A stretch of DNA of 64,000 bases from Corydoras sp. C115 (taxonomy: Eukaryota; Chordata; Actinopteri; Siluriformes; Callichthyidae). Positions 38,138 through 49,090 of the stretch are shown here, piece after piece. How positions within the stretch are numbered: position 1 is the first letter of the stretch; each line of letters opens with the position of its first letter. Location: NCBI GenBank assembly GCA_019802505.1, contig JAFMOC010000007.1, positions 13,216,501 through 13,280,500 on the forward strand. The letters are read 5' to 3'. The notes below the pieces were generated by a model, which was not told the DNA's origin, ran no database searches, and saw only the letters and a list, made by a program, of their open reading frames with translations. The position numbers and the translations under genes were made by a program.

Positions 38138-39999
38138 TAAGTGTTTCGGAACATCAAACCAATTTAAACAATAGTCAAGGACAACACAAGTAAACACAAA
38201 ATGCAATTTGTAAATGAAGGTGTTTATTATTAAAGGAGAAAAAAATCCAAACCATCATGGCCCTGTGTGAAAAAGTGATTGCCCCCCTAAATCTAATAAC
38301 TGGTTACTGGATTAAAAAAAATGGCTAGGTGCTTGATTTTGAAAACCTGGGAAAAGTCACAGATTCAGATAAGTACGTGTGTGTGTTTGTGTGCAAGATT
38401 AATTTTTTAAAAGGTTTTTAAAGGTTTATTGCCACGTCAGCACAATGAGAGTTATATACTGTTTGTGGCAGGTCATTTTATATTATGGTCTTATGTTTAC
38501 TATATGAATTGTTTTTTTTCATTGAGGTTTGGTAAGTTATAGATACATTTTCCTTGATGAAGTGTCTTTGATGTTGTCTACACACAAGTGTAGTTATCTT
38601 TGTGGTTGCAGGGCTAGGCATTCACGTAGTGTGTGTTTTTGTTGGTTTTGTTTTGTTGTAGTCTTGTTGCAATTTTGACATATAGGGGTTATGTGAAAGA
38701 GCTTCTACAAAAATATTAAAGAAGACCAAAAACAAAGGTTGGTAGAATATGTTTTGTCCAAAGCTCTAAAGATAAGAAATTGCAGGCAAACAAAGCATTT
38801 TAATCTGTATATTTCAACGTTTAAAATAAATGGAACAATGTTTTTTAGACCAAATGATTACCTATGACCTATGATTATTTATTTATAACTGGAATCATCA
38901 AAATATACAGCTCAATCACTGCAGAATAATACTGTGTGATATGTGGTCATTTCTCCCATGACACTGATGGTGTTTATAGTCTTTTATAATTCATGGTCAT
39001 TCCACAGCTAAAACAACTCATCTTCTGTATTACAACCAATACATCTCATGGGTGCGATTTTTATCGACAGTTCCCATTACCAGCTCTTCAGCTTTATAGA
39101 GTTTGCCATAAATAACCTCTCCTGTTTAAAACGGTGATGATTCCGAGTGGTATGAAGAGATCAGATGTCATATGCGTTGAGTTAATGACACAGGGACTGG
39201 TGGGTCAGTAGCTTTGAAAAATAGGCTTTCTAACTTTTTGAAGGAGACTTAGACGGCATATTTTAAGTTGCTGGATGCAGGTCCCAATATAGTGTCTTTA
39301 AATATTGATTTCCTATATGTAGTTTAAGCTTACTAATAAAGTCAAACATTTTCTTGGTCTATAGGGCATTTGCTTATCTGCATCCTTTGGTAATTTCCAT
39401 TATTTTGAATTCCAATGATCAGGATCCGAACAAATCTTCCAAAATCCTGTTTTTGTTGTTTGTTGTTCAAGTGATGTTGTTTAAATAATGCTGCTAAATG
39501 TTTTATTTAACAGATAAAGTAGAAATAAATACATTGTATCCAAGTATTTAGGTATCCAAGCAAATTTGGGTACATCACATCAACCATATTACAAATGTCA
39601 TTCAAAATCCTAATTATGATAGATTTTTTGTTGCGTTTTAGATTACTTACCATTGTAATTATTAGGCTTTGCATGTGTAGTATAGGCAGTATGCTGACTA
39701 CATATTTGGACATACTAGCCATATTCACCTACAGGTTTTTGCTACTGTGTTGTAGACAATTGGTGATTTGGACCAGGTGTGTTTCATCATTATTTGATTA
39801 GAAGAATCAAGATACAACTGTTTGTGATTATTGTATAAGCCAAAAAAAATACATTTTTAAAGGCAAATATCCACTATTGTAAAAACGGACACGTGTCATG
39901 TGTGTATTACAGATTTTTAACATGCATAAGACAATAAATATCAGCTCTTTTAAAGCTTTTCAGACAGATCAGTATTAAAGCATTACATATAAATATTTC
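38138..39999. other. Non-coding DNA after the Tc1
   Basis: 38138-38345 is the remaining interior of the host transposon. The rest is AT-rich, except a more complex stretch at 39030-39240. No gene is seen. Confidence 0.45.
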
Positions 40000-40012
40000 A
40001 AAATGTGGATTA

Positions 40013-40345
40013 TGGTGACTTAGTGGTTAGCACGTTCGCCTCTCAGCACTAGGGATTTCCGGTTCGAATCCCAATCTGGGTAAAGTTTCCAGGTTCTCCC
40101 TGTGTCCGCATGGGTTTCCTCCGGGTTCTCCGGTTTCCTCCCACAATCCAAAAACATGGATCAAGTCAATTAAATTCTCCAAATTGCCCCATATAGAGTC
40201 TGTTTGAGTAAGTGAGTGTGCCCAGGGAAATATAGGCGCCCTGTCCTGGGTGTATCTGCCCAGCGCCCGAAACGTTGTCCCCTGGATGGGCATGTGGAAC
40301 CCCGCCGCGACCCTAGTAGAGGATAAAGCTGAAGATAATGGATAG
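40013..40345 (+). mobile_element. V-SINE-like element, subfamily A, with TSD
   Basis: The 5' tip is slightly truncated. Flanked by a 13-bp duplication aaaatgtggatta at 40000-40012 and 40346-40358. Confidence 0.95.
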
Positions 40346-40739
40346 AAAATGTGGATTACTTTACGAACACACGGGTTGCCATGTACCCAAAACAACACCC
40401 CTCACAAACAATACGGACATAAACATGTCGGTGGTTTGGATCAATTTCTATTTACACTTATCTCAGAATAAAGTATAATCTTAAACCTCAATTAGATTAT
40501 TTTTTTTACAATCACATAAAATGTATTATGATTCCATGAATTTCAGTGGATTAAAATCTGTTAATCTGGCAACACTATAATACGCTAAAACAATCGTTGG
40601 TATCGCTTAAGGAATATCGACGGCTCTGGTGGGTTTTACTTAAACCGGGTAAAGAACATATAACGCATTGTTTTGTTTGTTTTTTTGCTTCAGAAGGATC
40701 TTATAACCCATAGTTAATATTAAAAGGCGCGAAATAAAT

Positions 40740-40942
40740 AGTTAAAACATCTCAGTGAGCGCTGCGGCTGCAGCCAATCAGCGTGTGGTTTGTTCAGCCA
40801 GGAGACGCGTTCAATAACACAGACCGACCTTCAGTAAACGTGCAACTGCGTTTCCTGGAACCTCGTCCACTTTGTCATCGATTAAACTGTTCAATCGTCA
40901 GAGGGGTTTTCATGCTTTGGCCACAACCAGGACATTTTACAG
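40740..40942 (+). promoter_or_regulatory. morn4 promoter and 5'UTR exon
   Basis: The sequence becomes CpG-bearing with a CCAAT box (agccaatcag) near 40774, and ends at a strong donor ACAG|GTAAGA at 40942. The next acceptor is 41511. An ATG at 40912 in weak context opens a 32-codon frame that, after splicing, overlaps the morn4 start out of frame. The transcription start is not determined. Confidence 0.55.
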
Positions 40943-41523
40943 GTAAGATCAGTTTTTACTTGCAGCGCCCCGCATTCGCTCGTCTTTTTAGCGTGTGCGC
41001 GCTAGATGCAAGCAAACCTGCAGTCCCACCTTATTTACTGAGGATAAGGATGAACATTTCATTCACTGGCTTCTCATCACTCTATTAAATTCATCAGCGC
41101 TACATGGTGTTTCTATAAATCCCGTCACTGTTGTGGGTTTAACAAAAATTAACAGTCATTTCTATTAAATTCCGCAGGAATTTGTCAAGAATCACACCGA
41201 CGCTTAAATATAACACGGCGATTAAGATGAAATAATCCAACGCGGCATTAACGTCGTAATGTCAACGTCTGATTGTGGGTGTTAAAGATTATGCTTGATG
41301 GATTTATTAAATGTATTTTTATTAAAAGGTTGCAGGTCTAATTTTCTATGTGTTTGGTTAATACGGTTTGATTTTTTTGATTAATAAAGCTCATACTAAA
41401 TTACTATTTCAATTCATATTTATTTTCTTTTTTCATTTTACTAACAGGCAGCTGCTTGTTAGTGGTACATGTATTGGAAGGTACATATTCATGAGCTGTT
41501 TAAATTTGCAGGGTGGTGGAGGT

Positions 41524-44500
41524 ATGACTCTAACCAGAGGCTCCTTTACTTACTCGAGTGGAGAAGAGTACAGTGGTGAATGGAAGGAAGGTAAGGTGTT
41601 CTCAATGCTCACCATTTCAAATATCCATATTTTGCTTATCATTGTGCTATTAACAATTTCAGTGTAACATGTTAGCTGTTATTATCTATTAAAGATAGCA
41701 GATTTAAACATAGGCACCGATAAGTCATACTGTTTACAGGCTTCAATAAAAAAATGTAGTTATTACATGCTTTCATAAACAGCCATGCATACAAACATAG
41801 TTGTTCAAAAGCAGTCCACAGAAGTCCCCACAGCCTGGACATCTATTTAACATGAGGAAGAAACCATGGGAGGACTCTCAGACTCAAAATGGTGACTCTG
41901 TGTGAACAACAAACTTATCCATCACAGTGTCATTTTAAAGTAGAATATTATAAAACTAAGCCGAATTCAAAGCAAAGAGGCAAGTCATTTAATGTGCCTT
42001 ATAGAAAAATGAAAATACAAAGATATTTCAAGGTAACATTCAATAACCAATTTACAGTCACTGGCTGCTTTTTTTAGATGCAGCTCCTTGTTTATACACA
42101 TTGTCTATTTTCTTCTACAATATGCTGCTGCAACTTATAGGGGTGCCATTGTTAGTCGACATGACTGACGACGTTGATAAACATTACCGACTTGGAATAT
42201 CTTATTAGACATAGTTCTTTTGTAACTGCATTGTATTACAGGAGGTTAAAGTTAGTGACACTTTGATTCTCTGCAACTGCATTAATTGTCTTGTTTTGAT
42301 ATAGTAAGTTCTGTGTATCAGGTCAAGTAGTAGGCCTTTTGTGTTATTTCAGCGATAACGGTAGAAAAAAAGCAATAAGGCACTTGAGGTTGTACATTAT
42401 TGTAAATAAATCACAGGAAAGAGATGTTTTTCACATTGCGCTGTTATACCCATTTCCCTTAATTTATTCACAATAATGCACAACCTCAAATGCCTTATTG
42501 CTTTTATGAAGGTGTTACAAACACACTATAATAATAAACAAGGTTTGATTTCTGGTTTCTAAAAATAATGTTGAGCACTGAGTAACGGGATACTGATGCT
42601 AGTAATATTAATCTCTATTTCCATTTATATTACATGATTTAATGGATTGTATAAAACTTAAGCATCCACAATGGAATAAACAGGATTCATGACTACCACG
42701 AGGTTTGGATTATCGAGACCATGGCGAAGGTCTACAGACCTTAATTAGGTAATACAACAGGATTAGCAATTAACTTCTAAGAAATACTTAGGAACGACCT
42801 CAAGTGATCGCTACATTTGACAAAAAAAGAGAAAATACTACTTTGATGCTTACATGAAACAAAGATAAAGCAATATTACTCACTTTCAATTGACGCACAC
42901 GGTTAATGAAGTTCAATAAAGTCCGCGTTCTGTCGATTCATCTGTGAAACGCATTGTGAGCATTATTATAAATTGTTACGTTCTTAGTGCCACCTAGTGG
43001 CAAAGGTAAGAACGATAGGCAAAGTAAATAACAATCGTTTGTACAGTCAGTATGTAGTGACCACACATACCGAAAATTTCTACCACTGTAAAGGTTCAGA
43101 TATTCTCCAAATATTATGAGGCTGTTCAACGTAATCGTGGTTTATTTTATTTTAGGTTTTGTGTAGCAAAGTGTTCTGCAGATGCTAATTTTAATGCTAA
43201 TTGCTTACAATTCAGTAAGTCATTTGGGAGTTTTCATTTCCCACGTTTACTACCACTCTTACACATTCGGACATTAACGTTTTAAAACTCCAAAAAAATG
43301 TTAAAATAAATGAAAAAAAAAACTCAGTCACATAAACACACACACTCTATAGGGGAAATTCAGACCAGCCATTCACCTTGAATCCATGTTTTTGAACTGT
43401 GGGAAGAAACTGGAGAACCGAAAGTAAACCCACATGAAAACGGGAAGAACATGGAAACTTCACTTGGAACCCAAGCTGAAAGGCGGACGTGCCACCCAGT
43501 TTATCAGTCGTGGTTTAGGCCTTTAGGTTAGTGCTCGTGTATGAAATGGACCAGGGATTGGTGGGTTGCTCTAGCTCAGATAGAGGCAGTCAATTTTCAG
43601 CTTTGTAAGAAGGCATCAGTTTGGATCAGTAACTACAGGAACTAATGAAGGGAACATGCATGTGAACTGGCATGATACTGTAGATTCATTTGTGGTTCAT
43701 TTAATAGATGATCAAAATAAGTTGGGAATTATTTCTGTTCTGCAGTCAATACCTGACCACCTTTGTCTCAGAACTGTATGATTCAATGAGCTGACTGCTA
43801 TGTCTTGTATTCACAATAAAGGAAGGCGACATGGTCTTGGACAGCTAAAATTCTCCGATGGCACCTGCTATAAAGGCCACTTTGAGAATGGTCTTTTCCA
43901 TGGCTCTGGGGTTCTAATGTTCCCTGACGGGTCCAGGTTAGACTTACTTACTTAAGTTTATTAACATGCTTACAGTATGTTATAGGTTTTGTGATGTTTA
44001 GCAGTCTGTCTTTATGTATGATTAAAGTAAATGTACATTTCTTGTCCATGTATTTAAATGAAAATGCAAATTAAAATCCAATTAAAAAGCTGAATTCTTA
44101 ATTTTTCTCTCCAAGATACGAAGGAGAATTTGCGCAGGGAAAATTCCAAGGTGTTGGAGTTTTCAGCAGATTCGATGGAATGAAGTTTGAGGGAGAATTT
44201 AAAAATGGCCGTGTGGAAGGATTAGGTATGTTTGTTTAACGTGTCTTAAAATTATGTAAAACACAAGTGAAATAAAGAAAACTCATTTAGCTTTTTGACA
44301 CTTCAATCAGGAATTTAACTATTTATTTAAATATTTAGTAATTCTTTAAAATGCCCCATAAAATAAAACATTAAATCAAAACTTTCTTTTCCTAAAAAGA
44401 AGCTCCAATAAAATCCACCCATCACAAAGATTCATTACGTAACTAAACTTGCATATTTCCTTACCCCTTTGCCAAAAATTTAGATCAGGTTCTTAAAACA

Positions 44501-46067
44501 GGTTTGAATAAAATCTTGGTGAACCACACTGATTTCAAGTTTTGAGCAGAACCACTGTGATAAAGAATGAATTATTAATTTTTCATTCATCATTCATTCA
44601 TTATCTTCCGCTTTATCCTATATTAGGGTCGCGGTGGGGTTCCCCATGCCGATCCAGGGGAGAACGTTTCGGGCGCTGGGCAGATACACCCAGGACAGGG
44701 CGCCAATCTACACTCTATATGAGGCAATTTGCAGAACTCAATTGACTTGATCCATGTTTTTGGACTGTGGGAGGGAACCGGAGAACCCGGAGAAAACCCA
44801 CGCAGACACGAGGAGAACATGGAAACTCCACCCAGATGGGGATTCGAACCGGGAATCCCTAGTGCTGAGAGGCGAACGTGCTAAGCACTAAGCCACCGTG
44901 CCGCTTGAATTCATTCATTCATTATCACCTGCTTTATCCTCTATTAGGGTCGCGGTGGGGTTCCCCATGCCCATCCAGGGGAGAACGTCTCGGGCGCTGG
45001 GCAGATAGACCCAGGACAGGGCGCCAATCCATCGCTGGGCACATACTCACACACTCAAACACACTCTGTATGGGGCAATTTAGAGAACTCAATTGACTTA
45101 ATCCATGTTTTTGGACTGTGGGAGGAAACCGGAGAACCCGGAGGAAACCCACGCGGACACGGGGAGAACATGGAAACTCCACCCAGATGGGGATTCGAAC
45201 CGGGAATCCATAGCGCTGAGAGGCGAACGTGCTAACACTAAGCCACCGTGACGCTTGAATTATTAATTTTAATTAATTAAATTCACCAAGCACTGGGCCT
45301 TTTTGGCAGACCACTGCATGCACACTTTTTACAAGACCACCATTTCCTCTGTTACCATGTTCTATTATTTTTTACAGTTACAGTTTGTCCCCTCACAGAA
45401 CGGACACACAAACGAGTGCATTCCACTCTCCACCTACTTAACTATTCATTACAGTTTTTGCACTAGCACTTTATTTAAATACAATCTGCAACTTGCACAA
45501 CCGTTATGTTTACAGGTCTGTCTGTGTGTGTGTGTGCGTGCGTGCGTGAGTGTGTGTGTATGAGGAATGCTAGTTTGGGTATGTCTGTCACTTATTGTGC
45601 ACTGTGGGCTATTGGAACCAAAGACAAATTCCTTGTATGTGTGAGCATACTTGGCCAATAAAGTCTGATTCTGATTACCATTTATAGGCAATATAGTATC
45701 ATCAGTCTAATCTGATCTATTCACCAGACTTACTGACTTTTCTGCTGTTATCATTTAGCATTGTATAATGAAGTGCTTGATTGTTCATCAGTGTATCCCA
45801 GTTAAATAAAATGATAGAAAAGCATCAGACTGTATTTTGATCAGAATTCTTTTACTCCCAGTAGTCAAGCAAATCAGTTTTGAAGCAGGATGTTCAGTCA
45901 TTTTGGCTTTTCCTGCAGGGCTGCTGACATTTCCAGATGGTTCTCATGGCAATCCACGTAATGAGGGAGTCTTTTCAGACAACAAGCTGCTGAAACGGGA
46001 GAAGAGCCAAGCAGTGGTGCAGAAGGCCCGGAACTCGGCCTGCACTGCCCGTGGTATCTCTGTATAA
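41524..46067 (+). CDS. morn4: MORN repeat-containing protein 4
   Basis: Four coding exons: 41524-41590 (exon from 41512), 43822-43936, 44116-44225 and 45919-46067. All have GT-AG borders and matching phases, giving 441 nt and 146 residues, the same length as mammalian MORN4. Four MORN repeats run from about residue 16 to 108: YSGEWKEGRRHGLGQL, YKGHFENGLFHGSGVL, YEGEFAQGKFQGVGVF and FEGEFKNGRVEGLGLL. The C-terminal tail ends TARGISV. MORN4 (fly retinophilin) is a small cytoplasmic adaptor that binds class III myosins and localises to actin protrusions of sensory cells. Intron 2 (41591-43821) contains a 43-bp inverted repeat; intron 4 (44226-45918) contains two SINEs and a LINE end. Identification is by clear similarity along the full length. 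Confidence 0.95.
42368..42505. repeat. Inverted repeat in morn4 intron 2
   Basis: 'aaaagcaataaggcacttga' (arm 42368-42410) pairs with the arm 42463-42505 over about 43 bp with roughly four mismatches, around a 52-nt loop. It is not recognised as a known element; a foldback MITE or pre-miRNA-like hairpin are both possible. Confidence 0.75.
42989..43000 (-). promoter_or_regulatory. CTCF-core-like motif
   Basis: On the minus strand CCACTAGGTGGC fits the CTCF core CCASYAGRKGGC at every base. This is a motif match only. Confidence 0.4.
43321..43499 (-). mobile_element. Old V-SINE-like fragment
   Basis: 'ccatgtttttgaactgtggg' and 'aacatggaaacttcac' mark a diverged copy in morn4 intron 2. The tail and part of the head are lost. 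Confidence 0.7.
44583..44905 (-). mobile_element. V-SINE-like element, subfamily A (tandem pair, first)
   Basis: Near-complete copy with a deletion of the GTGT segment. It forms a head-to-tail pair with the next SINE; the pair is flanked by gaattattaatttt at 44569-44582 and 45257-45270. Confidence 0.9.
44915..45256 (-). mobile_element. V-SINE-like element, subfamily B (tandem pair, second)
   Basis: Full-length copy inserted exactly at the head end of the previous copy, with 'cttgaatt' on both sides. Confidence 0.9.
45303..45680 (+). mobile_element. LINE 3'UTR fragment
   Basis: Ends in 'cttggccaataaagtctgat tctgatt', the usual terminus of a widespread fish LINE. Preceded by a GTGTGCGTGC tract and 'aaagacaaattccttgtatg'. 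No coding part remains. It lies in morn4 intron 4. Confidence 0.7.
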
Positions 46068-46161
46068 TGTTCCCACCTGTGATCTGATAATCACCTTGCT
46101 GCTGATCTCAAATTCCCCTTTTACATTGGTGTTTTACTGTGTTTTGTTATACTCTTAAAAA

Positions 46162-46167
46162 AATAAA
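46162..46167 (+). promoter_or_regulatory. Candidate morn4 poly(A) signal
   Basis: AATAAA 95 bp after the stop codon. Confidence 0.5.
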
Positions 46168-49090
46168 TTGCAAATTTGGCTGATGTTTTTTACACAGGTG
46201 GTCCTGCAGACCCTCAGGAATTGGTCACAGGGTTTAACCTGACTCTCAGTTACGGTTACTTATTTTTCTGATATGCTTTGGGGTTACAAAGGTAAATGTG
46301 GTCAATGAGACTGATACTGTTGAGCAATTTTATGTTGGAAATGTGACAAACCAAAGTCATCCTCAATGACAAAAGGCTTAAAAGAGTCAGTGTGTAACCC
46401 TGAGTTTATTTTAATTTGCTAAATTGAGATTGTGCATTATGTCTGTAATCTGTTTGTCTAGTCATATATTTATTTAAGAACTTTTATCATTCTGTAAAAG
46501 ATCTGCCTTGGTCAGTTCACTCATGTATGTTGAAATATAACTTGAATTTGTATATAGTTTATGTTATAAGAATATTATTATAAGCCGTATTGATGTATGA
46601 GATCCTAATATTTCATAAATAATATTGGGAAGTTGGGACAATGACTATTAAATCAAGTGATTCTTTTGGAATGTTACTTAATGTAACCACCAGTGTGTAT
46701 TAGTAACATTTGTTTATGCACTTCCTGCAGTAATAACAGCTGCAGCTTATATTGACTAGAAACTGAATGAGGTACAACATGCATTTCATTTTTAATATTA
46801 GATTTGTCTCTTTTTTATTACAACAAAACCTTCCCTTAATAGTAACTTTTCCTTTGGCCATTAGGTATCAGGAATAGGCATCAGTCTCTTTTAAAAAATT
46901 ATATTGCTTAATAATTACATTCGTCAGTCTATGTAAGTCTTTGTGATTGTTACTACAGAGCTTTTGTTTGACAGGTAATTTTTTACCATAAACACATCAC
47001 TTTATAAGAAACACACCAAATGTGTATTACTCGTATTTACTTGAACATATTAAGAAGAGGTGAAATGTCAGATGCGTTTGTGTTGCTTTTTAGGAAAAAA
47101 TAAAAATAACATTTGTTAGTGTGTGTTTAGTCGTTTTTCTAATCGCTGGCGGTGTGAGTGGCAAAATAAAGCACATCACCGCCCTCCAGTGGTCATGTTA
47201 GGAACAATGCAGCAAAAAAAAAAAAAACAGGTTATGACAGGTTATTTTATGCAGTTATTCTCTTGTTCATATGTTTTTCACTTTGTAATTGAAAAACAAT
47301 TATGCATAGGTAAAATAATTCATAAAAAAAAATACAAGCCATAACGTGAAAAATGTGATTACCATTTGCTTAAAACCCTTAAAGAATAAGAAGAAATTAT
47401 TCATCTTAATGTTTGAATTATTCCAAACTAAAACAGTTTGTTTTTGTGCTGCAGAATTGGTCACAATAGTATATTTATAGTTAATTTATGACCTGTCCTC
47501 CTTGAGTGACTGTGTTAAAAAGTACAGAAAAGATTATGTATGTATATATTCAAATGTTTAGTTTAACAGAAACCAAGTACATTAAATCAACAATAGCTAA
47601 ATTGATTCAGTTCAGCCAAGTACTGTGAAAATCCATCTCGCACTCTAAGTAACAATGAAAGTGCTAAAAGCTCTTTACTAGTAGGATTTAATTTTCATTT
47701 GTCCAAAGGAAATTAAAGAATATATCCATCAGATAATTGTGTTAGTTCAACAAAACTTTATTTGAGTTCAATCATTAGTATACCTCTGATCCTTAATCAC
47801 ATGTCAAGAACGTGCTAGATCTGATAAATTATGTTGAAACTATGTCCAAGTTACACATGTGCATCATTTTAGACTGTTATAAAACTTTACATAAGTCTTT
47901 AGCCAAACATGCAAATACACACAAAAATGACTTGTTCTAAACCTCTATAAATCTGTACAGCCTACAGCTAGCATGCATACAAATCCCATACCTACCAGCT
48001 TTTATCTTGTTGAAGTTACCTTGCTCTAACTTGAATTATGCTCTCAAATTAAGGCATGCAGAAACCAATTACTTTAAGTTAATTGAAACTTAAAGTTTCT
48101 ACAAGCTATAGTTTCAAGTTTTTTTTATACTGGCTTTATTTTTGTTATAATGGCAGTTTTAGATATTTGTGCATCTCATGATGTATTTAATTTTAAGGTC
48201 TAGTTGTTTTATTGTGACCTAACTATTTCCATTTTAAATTAATTTGAGATTGAACTGAAATTATATTCATAGCAAAAATGTACTGATTACATGCTGAATG
48301 TGTCAGGCACATTCTATATTTTTCTAAGTTTTCAATTAGGTAATACTTGCAATACAAATTAATACATTTTCCCCACTTGTACAGCAAGTGTCACCTTACT
48401 GTCACTTATCAAAACAATAAAAATTGTGTGTGTGTGCACCTCCGGTCAAATTCCATCTTTTATTGATTTGCTCAGTAAAAATAAAGGGACACACACAGGA
48501 AATATCCATCTGCACATTTTAATTCACTCATTGTGTTTCTTATGTACACTAACTAACATATTGGTTGAGAAATAATAAAATGTGTGTTGTTTTTTTAATA
48601 TAATAGCCAATTTCATGTTTTTTGTAATATTCTCCAATGAGTAAAAAATCAGCAAAATTAAAATTGTGAAGAATTTACAAGAAAAAAAAAAGTAAAATTC
48701 AGACATGTTCCTAAAGAATTGTAATCTTATTTGTAAATCAATGTGCTATTTTTGCACTGGTGTCCATACTTGTACATAATGCTGTCCATGTAATAACTAT
48801 ACAACTTCTAACTAACAGGTAAATCATTAACCCTGGGTGTCAAGGGCTGATTTTAGATAAACGCATATCACTGAGATGGTCTGTTGAATCATTGGTGCTA
48901 CTTTCGACTCCAGTATAAAAGGTAAGTGTGTAACCTTATAACGTTTTTACTCCATCTGTTTCGACTAACCTGCTTTCCAGGTGATTTTTGTGTAAGCTCT
49001 GGAACTAGATTGCTTTAGGAACATGATAGTATTCGTATGATAATTTCTACGTTGCTATGTTACAGAATGGGTAAAGGAACCTGTGAATAA
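46168..49090. other. AT-rich intergenic DNA
   Basis: Between morn4 and the sialyltransferase. It holds a CTCF-like core (CCACTGGAGGGC on the minus strand) at 47181-47192. No SINE, no recognised repeat and no further exon is seen; other poly(A) hexamers occur, so the morn4 3'UTR could be longer. A sharp GTAAGT donor follows 'agtataaaag' at 48920 and may end an untranslated first exon of the next gene. Confidence 0.45.
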
